NCBI GenBank assembly: GCA_023664345.1
Contig: JAMPFQ010000003.1
Coordinates: forward strand, 170,653-234,652
Length of the DNA stretch: 64,000 nt
Source of the DNA: Lachnospiraceae bacterium
GTDB lineage: Bacteria; Bacillota; Clostridia; Lachnospirales; Lachnospiraceae
Direction: 5' to 3'
The position numbers and the translations under genes were made by a program. Positions 1-7,523 of the stretch are shown here, one piece after another. The notes under the pieces were generated by a model that saw only the letters and a list, made by a program, of their open reading frames with translations, did no database searches and was not told the DNA's origin. Within the stretch, counting starts at the first letter, position 1. Each line of letters opens with the position of its first letter.

Positions 1-867
1 AAGGGCAACGACCAGATCCGTTTTGAACTGGGCATCAAGGCCCTGGCTCCCGATATCAAGATCATCGCCGCATGGAGGAATGACAAGTGGACCATGGATT
101 CCCGGGAGTCCGAGATCGCCTACTGCCAGGCCCACGGCATCCATCTTCCTTTTTCCGCAGATTCTTCCTACAGCCGGGACCGCAACATCTGGCACATCAG
201 CCACGAGGGTCTGGAACTGGAGAACCCCGCCAACGAGCCTAACTTCGAGCATCTGCTGGTGCTGGGGACCACGCCTGAGAAGGCGCCCGATGAGGGCGAG
301 TATGTGACCATGACTTTTGAAAAAGGCGTTCCCACCTCCGTAAACGGCCAGAAGATGAAAGTTTCCGAGATCATCAGCGCCCTGAACGAGCTGGGCGGAA
401 AGCACGGCATCGGCATCATCGATATCGTGGAGAACCGTGTTGTGGGCATGAAGTCCAGGGGCGTTTACGAGACTCCCGGCGGCACCATCCTGATGGAGGC
501 TCACCAGCAGCTGGAGGAACTGATCCTGGACCGCGACACCTACGCGATGAAAAAAGAAATAGGCAGCCGTTTCGCAAGCCTTGTATACGAGGGCAAGTGG
601 TTCACTCCTCTCCGTCAGGCGGAGCAGGCGTTTATCAAGGAAACGCAGAAATATGTCACCGGCGAGGTGAAATTCAAGCTTTACAAGGGCAACATCATCA
701 AGGCAGGAACCACCTCTCCTTATACCCTCTATAATGAGAGCATCGCTTCTTTCACCACGGGCGACCTGTACGATCATCATGACGCGGAGGGCTTCATCAA
801 CCTGTTCGGCCTTTCCTGCAAGGTAAGGGCCATGAAGATGCAGGAGCAGGGCGAGGAACTGTTCTAA
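1..867 (+). CDS. argG: argininosuccinate synthase, C-terminal part (5' end outside window)
   Basis: The open frame runs in from the left edge and ends at a TAA at 865-867, giving 288 residues of a family that is usually about 400 long, so roughly the first 115 residues are missing. The first residues read KGNDQIRFE, the conserved stretch of argininosuccinate synthases that precedes the citrulline/aspartate-binding part, and later stretches such as GRNIWHIS-like SRDRNIWHIS, VENRVVGMKSRG and YETPGG match the family. The enzyme joins citrulline and aspartate with ATP in arginine synthesis in the cytoplasm. Whether argH or other arg genes lie upstream cannot be seen; none follows. Confidence 0.95.
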   Translation, partial: KGNDQIRFELGIKALAPDIKIIAAWRNDKWTMDSRESEIAYCQAHGIHLPFSADSSYSRDRNIWHISHEGLELENPANEPNFEHLLVLGTTPEKAPDEGEYVTMTFEKGVPTSVNGQKMKVSEIISALNELGGKHGIGIIDIVENRVVGMKSRGVYETPGGTILMEAHQQLEELILDRDTYAMKKEIGSRFASLVYEGKWFTPLRQAEQAFIKETQKYVTGEVKFKLYKGNIIKAGTTSPYTLYNESIASFTTGDLYDHHDAEGFINLFGLSCKVRAMKMQEQGEELF

Positions 868-965
868 GCTAAATGGATACCGGCGTATCCGCCCGCCTCA
901 TTGCCGCAGGAATAAGCGGTGAATGTGGCAACATACGCTAACCGTGTGTATTTAGGGATATTGAT

Positions 966-1247
966 ATGATTTTTACGATACTTCTGGGAGGATATCTCCT
1001 TGTAACCAACCTGATCGGTTATATCATGATGGGCGTGGATAAAAAAAGAGCCATCCGGGGTGCCTGGCGCATCTCGGAGGCTTCTTTATTTACCGTCGCA
1101 CTGCTGGGCGGCGCATTGGGGTGTACCCTTGGCATGAACCATTTCCGCCACAAGACGAAGCATTGGTATTTTAAGTACGGAATGCCCGCGATCTTTGTGG
1201 CGCAGGCCTGTGTGCTGGGGTATCTCCTGTGGAAAGGGTGGCCCTGA
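966..1247 (+). CDS. DUF1294 family small membrane protein
   Basis: A 93-residue protein with the DUF1294 pattern: an N-terminal hydrophobic segment (about 3-22), the DKKRAIRGAWRISE stretch, a second hydrophobic GALGCTLGMNHF region, the basic HKTKHWYFKYG turn and a last membrane segment (about 72-90). The family is widespread and has no established function; it is predicted to be a small inner-membrane protein. The start has only a weak ribosome binding site. It ends 4 bases before the convergent DegV gene, with no room for a terminator between them. Confidence 0.85.
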   Translation: MIFTILLGGYLLVTNLIGYIMMGVDKKRAIRGAWRISEASLFTVALLGGALGCTLGMNHFRHKTKHWYFKYGMPAIFVAQACVLGYLLWKGWP

Positions 1248-1251
1248 CGCG

Positions 1252-2088
1252 CTAGGTCGTCACGATCACCCCGCCATCATTGGCGTACATACTGCTGATG
1301 CCCCGCATATCCATCACAACACATTCTTTAAATTTCCGTTTGGCCAGGATAATGTCTTTCACCATTTCCGCCCTGGAAAGTTCGTTGCAGTGGGTGATGA
1401 TCAGGCGGCGTTCCTCGGAATTTTCCACCTCCGCCGCAGCGAATTCCGCCATCTTCACCAGCGCTTTCCTGATACCGATGGACTGGCTTTTCTGCTCAAT
1501 CTTCCCCTTGACACCTATCATCACGGGCTTGATGTTCAGGCTGGACACCGCCAGAGCCTTGATGCCCGATATCCTGCCGTTTTTAATGAACGTATCCAGA
1601 TTGTCCAGCACAAAATAGGTGTGCACGCTGTCGCGGTATTTCTCAATCTGTTTTACGATCTCCTCAAAGGGCAGTCCCGCCTCTTCCAGTTCGATCAGCT
1701 TCAGCGCCAGCTGTGTCTCACCGCCGCTGGCGGATTCCGAATCTATCACATGAATCTGTTTATCGCCATATTTTTCCCGGAAAAGATCCATTCCCAGCTT
1801 AGCGCTGTTGTAGCTTCCGCTGAGATGGGACGACAGGGTTACGGCATATACATGATCGGCCTCTCCGCAATAAGCCTCCATGAAAAGTTCCGGCGAAGGG
1901 CAGGATGACCTGGGACACTGGGGAGATTCCGCCACCTTTTTCAAAAACTCTTTCTGATTAAAATCATCATCATCCAGGATCCTGTAATCCCCCACCTCAA
2001 TCCCCAGGGGCACACGCACGAAGCGAGGATCATCCAGCAATTCTTTCGGAAGTTCACAGCAACTGTCTACCACTATCTTGTAACTCAT
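1252..2088 (-). CDS. DegV family fatty-acid-binding protein
   Basis: A 278-residue DegV-type protein beginning MSYKIVVDSCCELP, where the family has an aspartate-serine motif near the N terminus, followed by VTLSSHLSGSYNSA (the TSS-like fatty-acid-binding loop) and VIDSESASGG. Members bind a fatty acid in a cleft and some (FakB) deliver it to the kinase FakA for phospholipid synthesis; no fakA is visible here. The start at 2088 is preferred because AGAGGAAAT precedes it; an in-frame ATG four codons earlier (2100) is possible. Convergent with the DUF1294 gene. Confidence 0.9.
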   Translation of the reverse strand: MSYKIVVDSCCELPKELLDDPRFVRVPLGIEVGDYRILDDDDFNQKEFLKKVAESPQCPRSSCPSPELFMEAYCGEADHVYAVTLSSHLSGSYNSAKLGMDLFREKYGDKQIHVIDSESASGGETQLALKLIELEEAGLPFEEIVKQIEKYRDSVHTYFVLDNLDTFIKNGRISGIKALAVSSLNIKPVMIGVKGKIEQKSQSIGIRKALVKMAEFAAAEVENSEERRLIITHCNELSRAEMVKDIILAKRKFKECVVMDMRGISSMYANDGGVIVTT

Positions 2089-2143
2089 ATTTCCTCTCAT
2101 TCCGCCGCATAAGCGACATGGTAATTACTTTTCGTAACCAAAA

Positions 2144-2184
2144 ATGCTATCACATATGGTTTTCATTACCATATATGATAGCAT
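2144..2184. repeat. 17-bp near-perfect inverted repeat upstream of degV
   Basis: Two 17-base arms (2144-2160 and 2168-2184) pair with one mismatch around a 7-base loop. The stem is AT-rich. Read on the minus strand it is followed by a short T-run, so it may be a second terminator behind the DUF2335 gene, but its position 56 bases upstream of degV also fits an operator. The sequence alone does not decide. Confidence 0.6.
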
Positions 2185-2254
2185 CCAAGATGCAGTATGT
2201 AAAGCATATTATTTCCATATTGGGGATTTTTTACAACTTTTTCTCTTTAGATAG

Positions 2255-2284
2255 AAAAACAGTCTCTTTTTCATGACTGTTTTT
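2255..2284 (-). terminator. intrinsic terminator of the DUF2335 gene
   Basis: A perfect 10-base inverted repeat (AAAAACAGTC / GACTGTTTTT) whose 5' arm on the minus strand contains the last codons and stop of the DUF2335 gene. The following U-run (TTTTTCTAT on the transcript) supports termination. Confidence 0.75.
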
Positions 2285-2852
2285 CCTTTTCGCTATTTTT
2301 TCCCTCTTTATTCTGTTTTCGCGTATTTTGCAGAAAAGCTGTTATAATGGCACTGATTCCTGTAACCCCTAAAACAGACCCGCATATAGCCCCTGCCGCA
2401 TTAGGCACATTTATCACCATGATTACACACGCTGCAAGGCATCCCATCCCCAGCATAAAAGCAAAAATCACGCCAAGCAAACTGTCTCTGCTTTCTGCCC
2501 TTACTTGAATTGCTTCCATGCTTTGTCGATGTCCTGATTGCTTTTCCGCCATTGCTATGATCCTATCTGTAGCTCCAGGCATGATATCCTCGTAACCCGA
2601 CATAATATCAGGTGACGGGATTGGTCCATGGAATTCTCTTTCGATCACTTTTGCCACTACTCTGGCCATCTTTTCAGGATTATCCAGATTGACAGCATCC
2701 GGTTCTGACCGCATGACATTTTCTTCTGTTTTCTGCGCTTCTAAAGCAACATCTTCCATATGTTTGACTGACTCAGTTCCAACTTCTTTATCACTTGCAT
2801 CTTCAAACTCTGGGACAGCTTTGAAACTCTCTTCTAATGGCTTTTCCAACAT
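2271..2852 (-). CDS. DUF2335 family membrane protein
   Basis: A 193-residue protein with a hydrophilic N-terminal half (acidic, about 1-75), then the DUF2335 signature GPIPSPDIMSGYEDIMPGA with AEKQSGHRQSME, and two membrane segments (about 124-144 and 150-170), ending in a lysine-rich tail. DUF2335 proteins are small membrane proteins found on chromosomes and prophages; their role is not established, although a holin-like topology is apparent. The gene overlaps the upstream small gene by 50 bases, implying coupled translation. Base composition is more AT-rich than the flanking housekeeping genes, which suggests transfer. Confidence 0.75.
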   Translation of the reverse strand: MLEKPLEESFKAVPEFEDASDKEVGTESVKHMEDVALEAQKTEENVMRSEPDAVNLDNPEKMARVVAKVIEREFHGPIPSPDIMSGYEDIMPGATDRIIAMAEKQSGHRQSMEAIQVRAESRDSLLGVIFAFMLGMGCLAACVIMVINVPNAAGAICGSVLGVTGISAIITAFLQNTRKQNKEGKNSEKEKQS

Positions 2853-2985
2853 CTTCCCAATCGCTCCTCAGGGCCTCGTAATCTCTGCTCATACTGTCTG
2901 TGATCTTCGGCCATTCTTTTGTTCCGCTCAAATCCAGCGTTCTTGCAAACCCTCTAATGAAGTCTGCGCTAATCTCTCTCTTCAT
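2803..2985 (-). CDS. small protein, partner of the DUF2335 gene
   Basis: A 60-residue protein starting MKREISADFIRGFARTL. The start at 2985 is favoured over an in-frame ATG at 3009 because AAAGGA lies 8 bases upstream. No known domain is recognised; the protein is charged and has no membrane segment. Its 3' end overlaps the DUF2335 frame by 50 bases, so the two are almost certainly co-translated. Promoter signals in the 185 bases upstream are not clear. It may be a cytoplasmic partner of the membrane protein, but nothing in the sequence shows what it does. Confidence 0.65.
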   Translation of the reverse strand: MKREISADFIRGFARTLDLSGTKEWPKITDSMSRDYEALRSDWEDVGKAIRREFQSCPRV

Positions 2986-3170
2986 CCTTTGATTCCTTTC
3001 TTGATCCAAACGAGTCTGATGTTATTGAATATTAACACATCTGCATCGAACACGCAACCGAACAAATTTTGAATTTATAAGAGTACACATCCTTACTTTA
3101 TTATACCGCTCACTATAAGTTTTGTCACTCATTTTGAAAATTATTCTTCTGACAGATTTTTATGATCCAT

Positions 3171-4097
3171 TCACATTTTCCCAAATCCCTCTTTCACTTC
3201 TCTGTCATTTGCCAGGATGAAATGGCCGGGGCGGATTTCCTGCCATTTAGGCGGATCTTTATCATAGTCGTGGACGGACGGGTCATAGACCGTCAGTTTC
3301 TTCTCCCGCTCCCTGATGGGATCGGGCATGGGGATCGCGGAAAGCAGCGCCTTTGTGTAAGGATGGGCAGCATGGGTGATCAGTTCCTCCGTCTCCGCCA
3401 GTTCCACGATACGCCCCTTATACACTACCGCGATCCTGTCGGAGAAATATCGCATCACCGACAGATCGTGGGCAATGAAGATATAGGTGATCCCACGGGA
3501 TCTCTGCAGAGAGGCCAGCAGGTTCAGCACCTGGGCCCGTATGGACACATCCAGGGCGGAGATGGGCTCGTCCGCGATGATGCACTCCGGCTCCATGATC
3601 AGGGCCCGGGCAATGCCGATCCTCTGCCTCTGTCCGCCGGAAAATTCATGGGGAAAACGGCTGGCAAACTCCGGCAGCAGCCCCACTTCCGCCAATGCTT
3701 TCTGCACCCTGTCCATCCGCTCCTCATTGCTGATCTTCTTGTTCAGGTTCAGCAATCCCTCGCTGACGATATAGTCCACCTTTGCGCGTTCGTTCAGGGA
3801 GGCCATGGGATCCTGGAATATCATCTGGATCTCCTGGATGATCTGTCTGTCCAGCTGGCGGCTGATCTTGCCGTTGATCCTGTTTCCCTTATAACGGATC
3901 TCTCCCGCCGAAGTGGGGTGGATCCGCATGATGGCGCGTCCGATGGTTGTCTTGCCGGAGCCGGACTCTCCCACGATGCCGAAAGTCTCCCCGCGATATA
4001 CCTGAAAACTTACGCCCCTGACCGCCTCGAAAGCTTTTTTGCCGTTTCCGAAAGTGACGTGTAAGTCCCTTATGTCCAATAACACTTCTCTCTCCAT
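3171..4097 (-). CDS. oppF: oligopeptide ABC transporter, ATP-binding protein OppF
   Basis: A 308-residue ATPase with Walker [10 protein letters not shown] (about residue 45), Q-loop, ABC signature [10 protein letters not shown] and Walker B IIADEP, followed by the C-terminal extension typical of the peptide/nickel subfamily. It powers uptake together with OppD at the cytoplasmic face. The start at 4097 is chosen because GGAGG is 5 bases upstream; an ATG at 4109 is in frame but poorly placed. An 8-bp GC hairpin (4110-4128) separates it from oppD. Last gene of the opp operon. Confidence 0.93.
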   Translation of the reverse strand: MEREVLLDIRDLHVTFGNGKKAFEAVRGVSFQVYRGETFGIVGESGSGKTTIGRAIMRIHPTSAGEIRYKGNRINGKISRQLDRQIIQEIQMIFQDPMASLNERAKVDYIVSEGLLNLNKKISNEERMDRVQKALAEVGLLPEFASRFPHEFSGGQRQRIGIARALIMEPECIIADEPISALDVSIRAQVLNLLASLQRSRGITYIFIAHDLSVMRYFSDRIAVVYKGRIVELAETEELITHAAHPYTKALLSAIPMPDPIREREKKLTVYDPSVHDYDKDPPKWQEIRPGHFILANDREVKEGFGKM

Positions 4098-4109
4098 ACT
4101 AACCTCCAT

Positions 4110-4128
4110 GCCGCCGCTCTGCGGCGGC
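4110..4128. repeat. 8-bp GC-only hairpin between oppD and oppF
   Basis: Perfect inverted repeat GCCGCCGC-TCT-GCGGCGGC lying exactly between the oppD stop and the oppF ribosome binding site. There is no U-run on either side, so it is more likely an mRNA-stabilising or translation-tuning hairpin than a terminator. Confidence 0.7.
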
Positions 4129-5175
4129 TCAAATCCGGATGATTTCCAGATTCTTCAGATTACGGATACTCTCAGGAGGCTCCAGTTTCGGCGCCCTGGG
4201 GTCTAAGAGCCAGGTCTTCGCTTTATGGGTCTCGCTGATCTCGAAATAGGGCGGCGCCATCAGGAAATCAATCTTCAGCGCTCTGGGATTCCTGGGTGCG
4301 AAAGCGTCTCCCTCTATGGTCTTATACAGGCTGGGAGGCGTCCCCTGGATGGTAAACAGTTCCTCTCCTTTCTGCCCCAGCTGGGGAAGCGAGGAAAGCA
4401 GCGCCCATGTGTAGGGATGCCTGGGATCGTAGAACACATCCTCCGCCGTCCCGATCTCCACAAAGTCCCCGGCGTACATGACTGCCACCCTGTCCGCGAT
4501 ATTGGCCACCACACCAAGGTCGTGGGTGATAAAGATGATGGTCAGGTCATACTTTGTCTTTAACTCTTTTAACAGGCTCATGATCTGAGCCTGGATAGTC
4601 ACGTCCAGCGCCGTGGTGGGTTCGTCGCAGATCAGTATCTTCGGATCGCAGGCCAGGGCGATGGCAATGACCACACGCTGCCGCATTCCCCCTGAGAACT
4701 CGTGAGGATACTGTTTATAGCGTCTCTCCGGCTCCCGGATGCCCACATCCCGCAGATAGGAATACACCTTGCTTTTCACCGCTTCCCTGCCTTTTATATC
4801 CGGCTGGTGGAGGCGCACCGCCTCGGCGATCTGTTCCCCGATGGTCTTCAACGGATTCAGGCTGGTCATGGGATCCTGCATGATCATGGCGATCTCTCCG
4901 CCCCGGATCTTCTGCCATTCCTTTTCCGTCTTATATTTCGCCAGATCCTTGCCGTCATAAAGGATTTCTCCCGAGGAGATGAATCCGTTTCCGTCCAGCA
5001 GCCCCATAAAGGACTTGGTCAGCACCGACTTGCCGGAGCCGGATTCCCCTACCACCGCGATGCTCTCGCCCCTGTACACGTCCAGGGACACATTCCTGAT
5101 GGCGTGGAGCACCTGTCCCCGCAGGGTAAATTTGATATTCAATTCCCTGACCGATAACATTACTTCCTGGTTCAT
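4129..5175 (-). CDS. oppD: oligopeptide ABC transporter, ATP-binding protein OppD
   Basis: A 348-residue ATPase: Walker [10 protein letters not shown], signature FSGGMRQRV, Walker [13 protein letters not shown] and the C-terminal oligopeptide-transporter extension, which normally carries four cysteines for an iron-sulfur cluster in some members but lacks them here. The frame is open 31 codons further upstream, but the start at 5175 ([12 protein letters not shown]) has AGGAG nine bases upstream and aligns with the family; the extra residues would be encoded by the intergenic hairpin. Works with OppF in energising peptide import. Confidence 0.93.
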   Translation of the reverse strand: MNQEVMLSVRELNIKFTLRGQVLHAIRNVSLDVYRGESIAVVGESGSGKSVLTKSFMGLLDGNGFISSGEILYDGKDLAKYKTEKEWQKIRGGEIAMIMQDPMTSLNPLKTIGEQIAEAVRLHQPDIKGREAVKSKVYSYLRDVGIREPERRYKQYPHEFSGGMRQRVVIAIALACDPKILICDEPTTALDVTIQAQIMSLLKELKTKYDLTIIFITHDLGVVANIADRVAVMYAGDFVEIGTAEDVFYDPRHPYTWALLSSLPQLGQKGEELFTIQGTPPSLYKTIEGDAFAPRNPRALKIDFLMAPPYFEISETHKAKTWLLDPRAPKLEPPESIRNLKNLEIIRI

Positions 5176-5212
5176 ACTCTTTATCTCCTCTATCAAGTCC
5201 ATCTGCACCTGA

Positions 5213-5304
5213 GAAGAATCGTGCCAACGATTCTTCGGTGTGAGACTTAGAACTTCTTGGCGTCCCATCCCATGATGGGACGTCTTTAGAAGTTCTTCTC
5301 ACAC
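5213..5304. repeat. tandem large hairpins between oppC and oppD
   Basis: Two structures in the oppC-oppD gap. The first is a perfect 10-bp stem (5213-5222 with 5227-5236, loop GCCA). The second is a nested stem-loop from 5238 to 5304: GTGTGAG/CTCACAC at the base, AGAACTTCT/AGAAGTTCT in the middle and CGTCCCATC/GATGGGACG at the tip. Both are transcribed in the opp mRNA and lack U-runs, so they probably protect or tune the message between permease and ATPase genes. Confidence 0.75.
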
Positions 5305-5306
5305 TG

Positions 5307-6329
5307 TTAACGGTGGTTTTTGGGATCCGCCGCGTCAGAGAACGCATTTCCCACAATGTAAAAGGAGATTGTCACAATGGACAGGATCACCGTAGGATAG
5401 ATCAGCTGATATCGCTGGGATACGTTCATCATCACCGCCCGCCCCGCGTCGATCAGGTTCCCCAGGCTGGGCGTGGACGTGGGCAGACCCAGGCCTATGT
5501 ATGTGACAAACACCTCGTTGCCGATGGCTCCCGGGATGGACAGCGCCATGCGCAGCATGATCACGGAGACCAGATAAGGCAGCAGATTCTTCAGTACCAG
5601 CCTTCTGGTAGGCGTTCCCAGACACCTGGATGCCAGGTTATAATCCCTGTCGCGGATGATCAGGATCTGGTTGCGGATGAACCGCGCCATGCCGATCCAG
5701 CCCGTCAGGGACATGGCGAAGATCAGCGTCTTCACGCTGGGGGATAAAATATATGCCACAAGAATCAAAATAATGGTCTGGGGAATATTGTCCAGCACAT
5801 TGTATAATTCCGTAAAGAAGAAATCCAGTTTCCGCAGATACCCCCACAGAACACCCATGGTGATGCCCACCGCCGCCTCTATCATGGCCACCGCGAAACC
5901 GATCAGGATGGAAGTCCTTGTTCCTGCCCAGATGCGCGCCCAGAGATCCTGCCCGATATTGTTGGTGCCGAAACGGAATGTCTCATTGGGGGGTACATTC
6001 CGCAGCGCCATGGAGGTGTTCGGATCGTTATTCACCGTATTGGGGTCGAACTGCCCCGGCAGATGGGGCTGGATAAAGGTAAACAGCAGGATGGCAAGCA
6101 TTAACAGCATCACCGCCACCGCGCCTTTATTCTTAAAGAACATCCGCACCGTGCTGCCCCAGTAGGAATAATTGCTGTAGCCGGTCTTCTCCGCCTCTTT
6201 CTCATCATATCCGGCATAGGAAAAGAGTTCCTCATCGCTGATGCCCGCCGTTTTATCCACTTCAGCCCTGATCTGCGCTTCCGCAGCCTCCTCCAGATTT
6301 TTAGAAAGCTTATCTTTCAAAGAAAACAT
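5307..6329 (-). CDS. oppC: oligopeptide ABC transporter, permease OppC
   Basis: A 340-residue permease with an N-terminal cytoplasmic extension of about 65 residues, a first membrane segment (about 69-90), the periplasmic FGTNNIGQDLWARIWAGTRTS stretch in shortened form (FGTN...GQDLWAR), and the core of five further segments. The EAA-like loop RDRDYNLASRCLGTP contacts the ATPases. Pairs with OppB to form the channel. Its start overlaps the oppB stop by one base (TGATG), so the two permeases are translationally coupled. Confidence 0.94.
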   Translation of the reverse strand: MFSLKDKLSKNLEEAAEAQIRAEVDKTAGISDEELFSYAGYDEKEAEKTGYSNYSYWGSTVRMFFKNKGAVAVMLLMLAILLFTFIQPHLPGQFDPNTVNNDPNTSMALRNVPPNETFRFGTNNIGQDLWARIWAGTRTSILIGFAVAMIEAAVGITMGVLWGYLRKLDFFFTELYNVLDNIPQTIILILVAYILSPSVKTLIFAMSLTGWIGMARFIRNQILIIRDRDYNLASRCLGTPTRRLVLKNLLPYLVSVIMLRMALSIPGAIGNEVFVTYIGLGLPTSTPSLGNLIDAGRAVMMNVSQRYQLIYPTVILSIVTISFYIVGNAFSDAADPKNHR

Positions 6330-7270
6330 CAGCGTCCGCCCTCCTTCCTGCCAAGACTGATCCTGGGATCTAAGACCGTCATCATGATGTCGCCCAGCAG
6401 CAGACCTATGACGCCCACCGTGGCGTATAACAGGACAATGGCCTGAACCATGTTGTTGTCATTATCCTTGATCACCGTTACCAGCAGACCGCCCATACCG
6501 GGGATGCTGTACAGGGATTCCACATAGATGGAACCAATCACCGTATTTAAAAAGGATGATGGCAGATACTGCACCATGGGCACAAAGGCATTCCGAAAAA
6601 TATGGCGGAACATGATCCTGTTGCCGGAAGCGCCCTTCGCCTTGGCCAGGCTCACATAGTCCTTATTACTCTCATCCACCATATAACGCCTCAGCCACAT
6701 GCCATAATAGGCGATATTGCCCAGGGACATGGAAAGCACCGGCAGGATCCAGCTTCTCCAGTTGTTCGGGTTAAAAAGCAGTGGAATGTTCAGCAGCGTA
6801 GTCCCGTACATCTGGATGAACAGATAATAGACCGCCGCAGGCACCGCCTGGATGAATACGATAAAGAGCGTGCCGAATTTATCAAAGAATCTGCCCTTAT
6901 ACCGCGCCATCAGCGTCCCCAGCGGAATGCCAAGACACATAGCCGTAAGGATGGACAGGCAGCCCAGCCTGATGGATACGGGCAGCTTATCTTTCAGAAT
7001 CTCCGTCACGGGAACATTGACCCGGTAGCTGTGGGACACACCAAAATCCCCCTTGAACATATCCCGGAAGAAATGCACCAGCTGCACCGGCAGGGGATCT
7101 AAAAGTCCCTGCTCCCTTAAGCCCGCCTGGATCTGCGCGTCTGTCAGTTTGTCAAAATTCTGGAAATAACCCTCGATGGGCATCTGGCGCATCAGGATAA
7201 AGACGATGCATATGATCAGCGCCAGCGTCAAAAAGGATCTTCCGATTCTCTTTATCAGGTATTTTGCCAT
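6329..7270 (-). CDS. oppB: oligopeptide ABC transporter, permease OppB
   Basis: A 313-residue integral membrane protein with the OppB/DppB layout: first membrane helix at about 10-27, a large extracytoplasmic loop, and five more helices; the coupling loop reads NKDYVSLAKAKGASGNRI, the EAA motif that docks on OppD/OppF. It is the first permease gene behind oppA, from which it is separated by about 250 bases with a terminator and further hairpins, an arrangement that usually lowers permease expression relative to the binding protein. Confidence 0.94.
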   Translation of the reverse strand: MAKYLIKRIGRSFLTLALIICIVFILMRQMPIEGYFQNFDKLTDAQIQAGLREQGLLDPLPVQLVHFFRDMFKGDFGVSHSYRVNVPVTEILKDKLPVSIRLGCLSILTAMCLGIPLGTLMARYKGRFFDKFGTLFIVFIQAVPAAVYYLFIQMYGTTLLNIPLLFNPNNWRSWILPVLSMSLGNIAYYGMWLRRYMVDESNKDYVSLAKAKGASGNRIMFRHIFRNAFVPMVQYLPSSFLNTVIGSIYVESLYSIPGMGGLLVTVIKDNDNNMVQAIVLLYATVGVIGLLLGDIMMTVLDPRISLGRKEGGR

Positions 7271-7381
7271 AATATCATAATCTCCAAGATGAAGTCAATA
7301 ACCCCGCTGCAAGCAACGGGGCATGGAATTTGAAGCGCTGCAAAGCAAAATGTGCTCTTTGAGCACATGGGTATTGACCCT

Positions 7382-7435
7382 CGCGGCATTCGCCAAATGT
7401 CCATGCAAGCATGGCCGTTTGGCTCATTGCTCGCG
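7382..7435. repeat. long imperfect palindrome in the oppA-oppB gap
   Basis: About 25-base arms (7382-7406 and 7409-7435) pair imperfectly around the core ATGCAAGCAT (7403-7412). The rest of the 250-base gap holds other small hairpins (CCCCG...CGGGG near 7303-7322 and ATGTGCTC...GAGCACAT near 7351-7369). A weak open frame on the plus strand crosses it but is not believed. It looks like a REP-type intergenic palindrome. Confidence 0.55.
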
Positions 7436-7443
7436 GGAATAAA

Positions 7444-7480
7444 AACGGACAGGTACAGGAACCCCTCCTATACCTGCCCC
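7444..7480 (-). terminator. intrinsic terminator/attenuator behind oppA
   Basis: On the minus strand GGCAGGTATAGGA pairs with TTCCTGTACCTGTC and is followed by CGTTTTTATT. It lies 45-80 bases after the oppA stop and before oppB, so partial read-through would give more OppA than permease. Confidence 0.75.
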
Positions 7481-7485
7481 CTACT

Positions 7486-7514
7486 ATCTTATTCTAATGT
7501 ATTGCGCCTGTCAA
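7486..7514 (-). promoter_or_regulatory. candidate promoter between oppA and oppB
   Basis: TTGACA (7509-7514) and TAAGAT (7486-7491) are 17 bases apart on the minus strand directly behind the oppA stop. A transcript from it would begin at the terminator-like hairpin, so it may be fortuitous or part of an attenuator. Confidence 0.35.
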
Positions 7515-7523
7515 GATTTTTGG

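Noticed and set aside
3162-4064. 300-residue plus-strand frame opposite oppF
   Set aside because: Antisense shadow of a clear ABC ATPase gene; the same holds for other long frames opposite oppA, spoVAD, trpS, the carboxypeptidase and the propeller/binding-protein gene.
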